Shown here piece by piece: positions 60,585 through 64,000 of a stretch of DNA of 64,000 bases. The DNA comes from Sphingomonas xanthus (lineage in GTDB: Bacteria; Pseudomonadota; Alphaproteobacteria; Sphingomonadales; Sphingomonadaceae), in the NCBI RefSeq assembly GCF_007998985.1, contig NZ_CP041659.1, positions 2,044,001-2,108,000 of the forward strand. Direction: 5' to 3'. The stretch's first letter is position 1. Each line of letters starts with the position of its first letter. The position numbers and the translations under genes were made by a program. The notes beneath the pieces are model-generated. The model ran no database searches and had not been told where the DNA came from. It saw only the letters and a program-made list of their open reading frames with translations.

Positions 60585-61314
60585 GTGCCGCGCAGACCTT
60601 CTGCTCGTCGAACGCGGGCTCGCCGAAAGCCGCACTCGGGCGCAGGCTCTGATTTTGGCCGGGAATGTGTTCCATGGCGACCGGCGGGTAGCCAAGGCAG
60701 GCGACCTGTTACCCGCGGATGGCGAATTGACGGTCAAGGGGCGTGACCATCCCTGGGTGTCGCGGGGCGGGGTCAAGCTCGACCATGGACTGAAGCACTT
60801 CGGCCTTGATGTGACGGGCGCTACCGCGCTCGATGTGGGCAGCTCGACGGGGGGCTTTACCGACGTGCTGCTTTCCAATGGCGCGACCAAGGTTTACGCG
60901 GTCGACGTCGGCACCAACCAGCTCGCCTGGAAGCTGCGCAGCGATCCCCGGGTCATCGTGATGGAACAGACCAATGCGCGGACCCTGTCGAGCGAGCTGA
61001 TCCCCGAACCCGTCGACATTGTCGTGTGCGACGCAAGTTTCATTGCCCTGTCGAAGGTGCTCGACGCGGCGCTCGACCTTGCGCGTCCGGGCGCCTCGCT
61101 GATGGCGCTGGTCAAGCCGCAGTTCGAGGCCGGGCGAGACGAGGTCGGCAAGGGGGGAGTCGTACGGGACCCCGCCGTTCACGCCCGCGTTTGTGACGAA
61201 GCCGCGTCATGGGTCCGCAGCAAGGGGTGGCGCTTTCTGGGGGTTGAGACCAGTCCGATTACCGGGCCGGAGGGAAATGTCGAGTTTCTGCTCGGCGCGG
61301 TTAGGGAGGATTGA
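60574..61314 (+). CDS. tlyA: TlyA-family rRNA 2'-O-methyltransferase
   Basis: A 246-residue protein with an N-terminal S4 RNA-binding domain (ADLLLVERGLAESRTRAQAL) and an FtsJ-like methyltransferase domain. S-adenosylmethionine motif DVGSSTGGFTD and catalytic KPQFEAGRDEVGKGG are present. Mycobacterial TlyA methylates 16S and 23S rRNA; this one probably acts on rRNA too. GTG start, with GAAGAAGA upstream. Its stop is followed immediately by the tspO ATG. Confidence 0.92.
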   Translation: MANRCRADLLLVERGLAESRTRAQALILAGNVFHGDRRVAKAGDLLPADGELTVKGRDHPWVSRGGVKLDHGLKHFGLDVTGATALDVGSSTGGFTDVLLSNGATKVYAVDVGTNQLAWKLRSDPRVIVMEQTNARTLSSELIPEPVDIVVCDASFIALSKVLDAALDLARPGASLMALVKPQFEAGRDEVGKGGVVRDPAVHARVCDEAASWVRSKGWRFLGVETSPITGPEGNVEFLLGAVRED

Positions 61315-61848
61315 ATGGCCAGCGCAGAACGGAACGACCGGGGATTGTGGCGAAAGGCCCTGGTGGCCGCGCCGGCCATTGTCATCGCCGGATCGCTGAT
61401 CGGCGTTCTTTCGAACAGCGGGTTTGGCAACGATTGGTATGACCCGCTCGACAAACCCGCGTTCCAGCCTCCCGGATGGGCGTTCGGTGTGGTGTGGACC
61501 ACGCTATATACGATGATGGGGATTGCGCTTGCGGCAGTACTCAACGAGCCCGAGACGCCCCTGCGCAAGACCGCGGTTTCGCTGTTCGCGGCGCAGCTGA
61601 CACTCAATTTTGCATGGTCGCCGATCTTCTTCGGCTTCCACATGATTGACCTGGCGCTGGTCGTCATCCTGCTGATGCTGATCCTCGCGCTGACGACCGC
61701 GCGGCTTTTTCGGCAAATTCGTCCGGTGGCGGGGTGGCTGCTGCTTCCCTATCTTCTATGGTTGTGCCTGGCGACCGCCCTCAACTATGAGACAGGTCGC
61801 CTCAACCCCGGCGCGGACGCCGCGCCATTGGGCATTAGCGGAGCTTGA
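61315..61848 (+). CDS. tspO: TspO/MBR family protein
   Basis: A 177-residue outer- or inner-membrane protein with five transmembrane helices. Family motifs are WYDPLDKPAFQPPGWAFGVVWTTLY (in part), LNFAWSPIFFG and LPYLLWLCLATALNY. TspO proteins bind porphyrins and are linked to stress and tetrapyrrole handling. It starts on the base after the tlyA stop, so translation is coupled. Confidence 0.93.
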   Translation: MASAERNDRGLWRKALVAAPAIVIAGSLIGVLSNSGFGNDWYDPLDKPAFQPPGWAFGVVWTTLYTMMGIALAAVLNEPETPLRKTAVSLFAAQLTLNFAWSPIFFGFHMIDLALVVILLMLILALTTARLFRQIRPVAGWLLLPYLLWLCLATALNYETGRLNPGADAAPLGISGA

Positions 61849-61852
61849 TCGG

Positions 61853-62140
61853 ATGCAATCTCAAAACCGAATGTTCGACGACCTCGTCAAGATGATGAAC
61901 GGCGTCGCCGGGACCATGGCCGGCGTAGGCCGCGAGGCTGAAGCCTCCATGCGCGAGAAAATGCGCGAATGGGTCGGCGGGATGGACTTCGTCAGCCGCG
62001 ACGAGTTCGAGGCGGTGAAGGCGATGGCTATCGCCGCGCGCGACGAGAATGAGGCGCTGAAGGCGCGCCTCGACGCGCTTGAGGGCGGCTCGGCACCGTC
62101 GAAACCGAAGCCGGCCCGCAAGCCCAAGCCGGGAGCCTGA
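61853..62140 (+). CDS. UbiK-type accessory factor (DUF526)
   Basis: A 95-residue protein with the SxxEF/VKAMAIAARDENEALKARLDALE coiled-coil typical of UbiK/YqiC (BMFP domain), which assists ubiquinone synthesis. The C-terminal tail is Lys/Pro-rich. The start is the ATG at 61853 (MQSQNRMFDDL), four bases after the tspO stop. Ubiquinone, together with dxs upstream, fits a quinone supply theme. Confidence 0.88.
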   Translation: MQSQNRMFDDLVKMMNGVAGTMAGVGREAEASMREKMREWVGGMDFVSRDEFEAVKAMAIAARDENEALKARLDALEGGSAPSKPKPARKPKPGA

Positions 62141-62151
62141 CCCTGAGCGAC

Positions 62152-62646
62152 GTGGGCGACAGCGACGAGCGGGACGACGGCGCGCCGATCGAAATGCTCG
62201 AACAATATTTCGAAGCGCGCGGCTGGGCCTGCGAGCGAGCCGGCGAGGGCGAGATCATCGCTTCGGCGACCGGCAGCTGGGCGCAATATGAGCTTCGTGG
62301 CGTTTGGCGGCAGGACGACCAGGTCCTCCAGTTCCTGGCCTTTCCGGACATCAAGGTCGGCGCCGAGAAGCGCGCCGCCATCTATGAGGCGATCGGCCTT
62401 ATCAACGAACAGCTTTGGCTGGGCCATTTCGAGCTATGGTCAGGTTCAGGACTGATCGTGTTTCGTCATGCGGCACTGGTCGGCGACAATGAGACGATGA
62501 GCTTTGAACAGGCCGAAGCGATCAGCGAAGCCGCAATCGAAGAGTGCGAGCGCTTCTATCCCGTATTCCAGTTCGTGCTTTGGGGCGGCAAGTCACCGAC
62601 CGAAGCCATTTCTGCGGCGCTGATCGACACCGCCGGCGAAGCGTGA
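62152..62646 (+). CDS. YbjN domain-containing protein
   Basis: A 164-residue cytoplasmic protein matching the YbjN family (sensory/chaperone-like fold related to SycE), with LEQYFEARGW, YELRGVWRQDDQVLQFLAF, INEQLWLGHFELW and CERFYPVFQFVLWGGKSP. Function is not well defined. GTG at 62152 is used; an in-frame CTG at 62137 overlaps the ubiK stop and could be the true start. It precedes proC by 4 bases. Confidence 0.82.
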   Translation: MGDSDERDDGAPIEMLEQYFEARGWACERAGEGEIIASATGSWAQYELRGVWRQDDQVLQFLAFPDIKVGAEKRAAIYEAIGLINEQLWLGHFELWSGSGLIVFRHAALVGDNETMSFEQAEAISEAAIEECERFYPVFQFVLWGGKSPTEAISAALIDTAGEA

Positions 62647-62650
62647 CGTT

Positions 62651-63463
62651 ATGAGCGGCGGTACCGGGTTTCCCGTTCCCACCTGGCTAATCGGGTGCGG
62701 CAACATGGCCGCGGCGATGGTCGGCGGTTGGAAAGCCGCCGGCCTCGGTTTCGACGCCGTGACGGTCGTTCGCCCGAGCGGCAGGCCGGTCGAGGGCATC
62801 AGGACCCAAGTCGACTATCCTGTCGGCGATCCGCCGAAACTGGTACTGCTCGGGGTCAAGCCGCAGAAGCTTGACGAGGTAGTACCCGCACTGGAACCGA
62901 GGACGGGTCCGGACACAATCATCATGTCGATGCTCGCGGGCGTTGCCGCAAATAGCCTCGCCGAACGGTTTCCGGCTGTTCGCGGCGTCGTCCGCATCAT
63001 GCCGAACTTGCCGGTCCAGCAGCGCCAGGGCGTGACCGCGGTCTACGGCGCCGACGCGGCCACTGTCCGGGAAGTTTTGCCATTGATCGAGCTGCTCGGA
63101 ATGGCTCCGGTTTGCGCCGAAGAACGCGAACTGTCGGTCATCGGCGCTGTTGCCGCCGCCGGTCCGGCCTATGTCGCCCGCTTTGCCGCGGCGATGGGGC
63201 TCGGCGGGGCCGGGCTCGGGCTGGATCCGCAACTGGCCGCGCAAGTCGCCGTTCAGACCCTGATCGGCACGGCTGCACTCGCCGACGACACCGGCGAATC
63301 GATGGCGGATATCGCCCGGCGCGTGGCCAGCCCCGCCGGAACGACAGAGCAGGGGCTTGCGGTGCTCGATGGTCCGGACGGCTTGCAACCACTGGTTGAC
63401 CGTATGCTCGCCGCCGCGGTCCGCAGGGGCGAGGAACTTGCTGACGCCGCGCGACGGAATTGA
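62651..63463 (+). CDS. proC: Pyrroline-5-carboxylate reductase
   Basis: Last step of proline synthesis: reduces 1-pyrroline-5-carboxylate with NAD(P)H. The 270-residue product has a variant of the usual N-terminal dinucleotide motif (WLIGCGNMAAAMVGGW), LGVKPQKLDEV, RIMPNLPVQQRQGVTA, AAAGPAYVARF and the SPAGTTEQGL catalytic loop. It ends the co-directional run from dxs; the gap to ilvE is 51 bases. Confidence 0.96.
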   Translation: MSGGTGFPVPTWLIGCGNMAAAMVGGWKAAGLGFDAVTVVRPSGRPVEGIRTQVDYPVGDPPKLVLLGVKPQKLDEVVPALEPRTGPDTIIMSMLAGVAANSLAERFPAVRGVVRIMPNLPVQQRQGVTAVYGADAATVREVLPLIELLGMAPVCAEERELSVIGAVAAAGPAYVARFAAAMGLGGAGLGLDPQLAAQVAVQTLIGTAALADDTGESMADIARRVASPAGTTEQGLAVLDGPDGLQPLVDRMLAAAVRRGEELADAARRN

Positions 63464-63514
63464 CCCTAGGCGGGGGGACGCCTAGTCGCGGGCCAAAATC
63501 TCGAGGGGAACATG

Positions 63515-64000
63515 ATGGCCGATACCCGCAGCTTCGACGACCGCGATGGTTGGATCTGGATTGATGGGAAGCTGGTGCCGTGGCGCGAAGCCAATGTTCA
63601 CGTCCTTACTCACGCCATGCACTATGCCTCGTCGGTGTTCGAAGGGCAGCGCGCTTATGGCGGCACGATTTTCAAGCTTAGCGATCATAGCGCGCGACTG
63701 CGCAAGTCGGCCGAGCTTCTCGGTTTCGAGCTTCCTTGGACCGTCGATGAGATCGATGCGGCCTGCAACGAGGTTCTGAAGGCTAATGGGCTGACCGACG
63801 CTTATATGCGTCCGGTTGCCTGGCGCGGGTCGGAACAGATGGGCGTATCGCCTAAGGGGACGAAGCCCCACCTCGCCATCGCCGCTTGGGAATGGGGCAA
63901 ATATTTCAAGCCGGAGATCGCCGCGAAGGGCCTGCGCCTCGACATTGCGCCCTGGCGCCGGCCGGCACCCTATACGGCTCCGGTACATTCGAAGGCGGCG
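63515..64000 (+). CDS. ilvE: Branched-chain amino acid aminotransferase (N-terminal part)
   Basis: PLP enzyme that transaminates Leu, Ile and Val. The frame runs open to the window end, so only 162 residues are seen: MADTRSFDDRDGWIWIDGKL, VHVLTHAMHYASSVFEGQRAY and the conserved TDAYMRPVAWRG. The catalytic Lys lies beyond the window. I prefer the ATG at 63515, six bases after GAGGGG, over the ATG at 63512. Confidence 0.93.
   Translation, partial: MADTRSFDDRDGWIWIDGKLVPWREANVHVLTHAMHYASSVFEGQRAYGGTIFKLSDHSARLRKSAELLGFELPWTVDEIDAACNEVLKANGLTDAYMRPVAWRGSEQMGVSPKGTKPHLAIAAWEWGKYFKPEIAAKGLRLDIAPWRRPAPYTAPVHSKAA

Noticed and set aside
61315..61848. tspO as evidence of a photosynthesis gene cluster
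   Set aside because: tspO is widespread in non-phototrophs, and no bch, crt or puf gene is in the window.

Overview
This 64 kb window is GC-rich, densely coded chromosome from an alphaproteobacterium, most likely a member of the Sphingomonadales. I infer that from the protein sequences, from the order nuoN-birA-coaX-rnj, lexA near gltX-gltA, and tlyA-tspO-ubiK-ybjN-proC, from a TonB-dependent receptor, from the long N-terminal extension on ribosomal protein S9, and from exosortase-A-associated genes. There is no phage, insertion sequence, CRISPR array or rRNA. There is one tRNA gene (Gly, CCC). No gene-free stretch exceeds 300 bases; the longest are about 230 bases (upstream of gltX) and 220 bases (upstream of the TonB receptor).

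Layout. 1-10.6 kb: the 3' half of the complex I operon (nuoH partial, then I, J, K, L, M, N), continuing into birA, then coaX, rnj (RNase J) and a DUF1467 membrane protein. 10.6-16.6 kb: a poorly characterised block. It holds a 766-residue membrane-anchored coiled-coil protein that resembles the polarity factor TipN, a degenerate nucleotidyltransferase/CDP-alcohol transferase-like fusion, a DUF2336 protein, and a PAS histidine-kinase-like protein whose phospho-acceptor His is replaced by Asp. 16.6-24 kb: gltA, gltX, a VOC protein, lexA with a perfect GAAC-N7-GAAC SOS box, trpG, ppiD and tpiA. The trpE/trpD/trpC/moaC/moeA and comEC genes I would expect here are absent. 24-28 kb: a secreted repeat protein, secG, pyrG, a small secreted protein and trxB. 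28-31 kb: an acyl carrier protein, an AMP-forming ligase and a PLP decarboxylase of the exosortase-A-associated families, with no exosortase nearby.

31-37 kb: housekeeping genes (truA, fmt, recR, def, a copper-type four-helix Cys-rich protein, glnB, a phosphocholine-cytidylyltransferase-like protein, map, a CinA-like protein). 37-41 kb: tRNA-Gly, a TonB-dependent receptor and a queuosine-precursor transporter. 41-50 kb: a nucleoside/nucleotide salvage neighbourhood. It has adenosine kinase, a LOG-type phosphoribohydrolase, a CNT transporter, an IPNS-like 2-oxoglutarate oxygenase, a universal stress protein, cytidine deaminase, a 5'-nucleotidase lipoprotein and AMP nucleosidase. 50-56 kb: rplM-rpsI, a large PAS/GAF hybrid histidine kinase, cutA and ctaA. 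56-64 kb: merC, a Zur-like regulator, dxs, and a tightly packed run (unknown membrane protein, endonuclease/phosphatase family protein, tlyA, tspO, ubiK, ybjN-like, proC), then the start of ilvE.

The best candidates for undescribed biology are the block of apparently degenerate enzymes at 13.0-16.6 kb next to a TipN-like protein, the stand-alone ACP/ligase/decarboxylase trio, and the contracted trp-lexA-gltX region with a VOC gene placed directly behind lexA.
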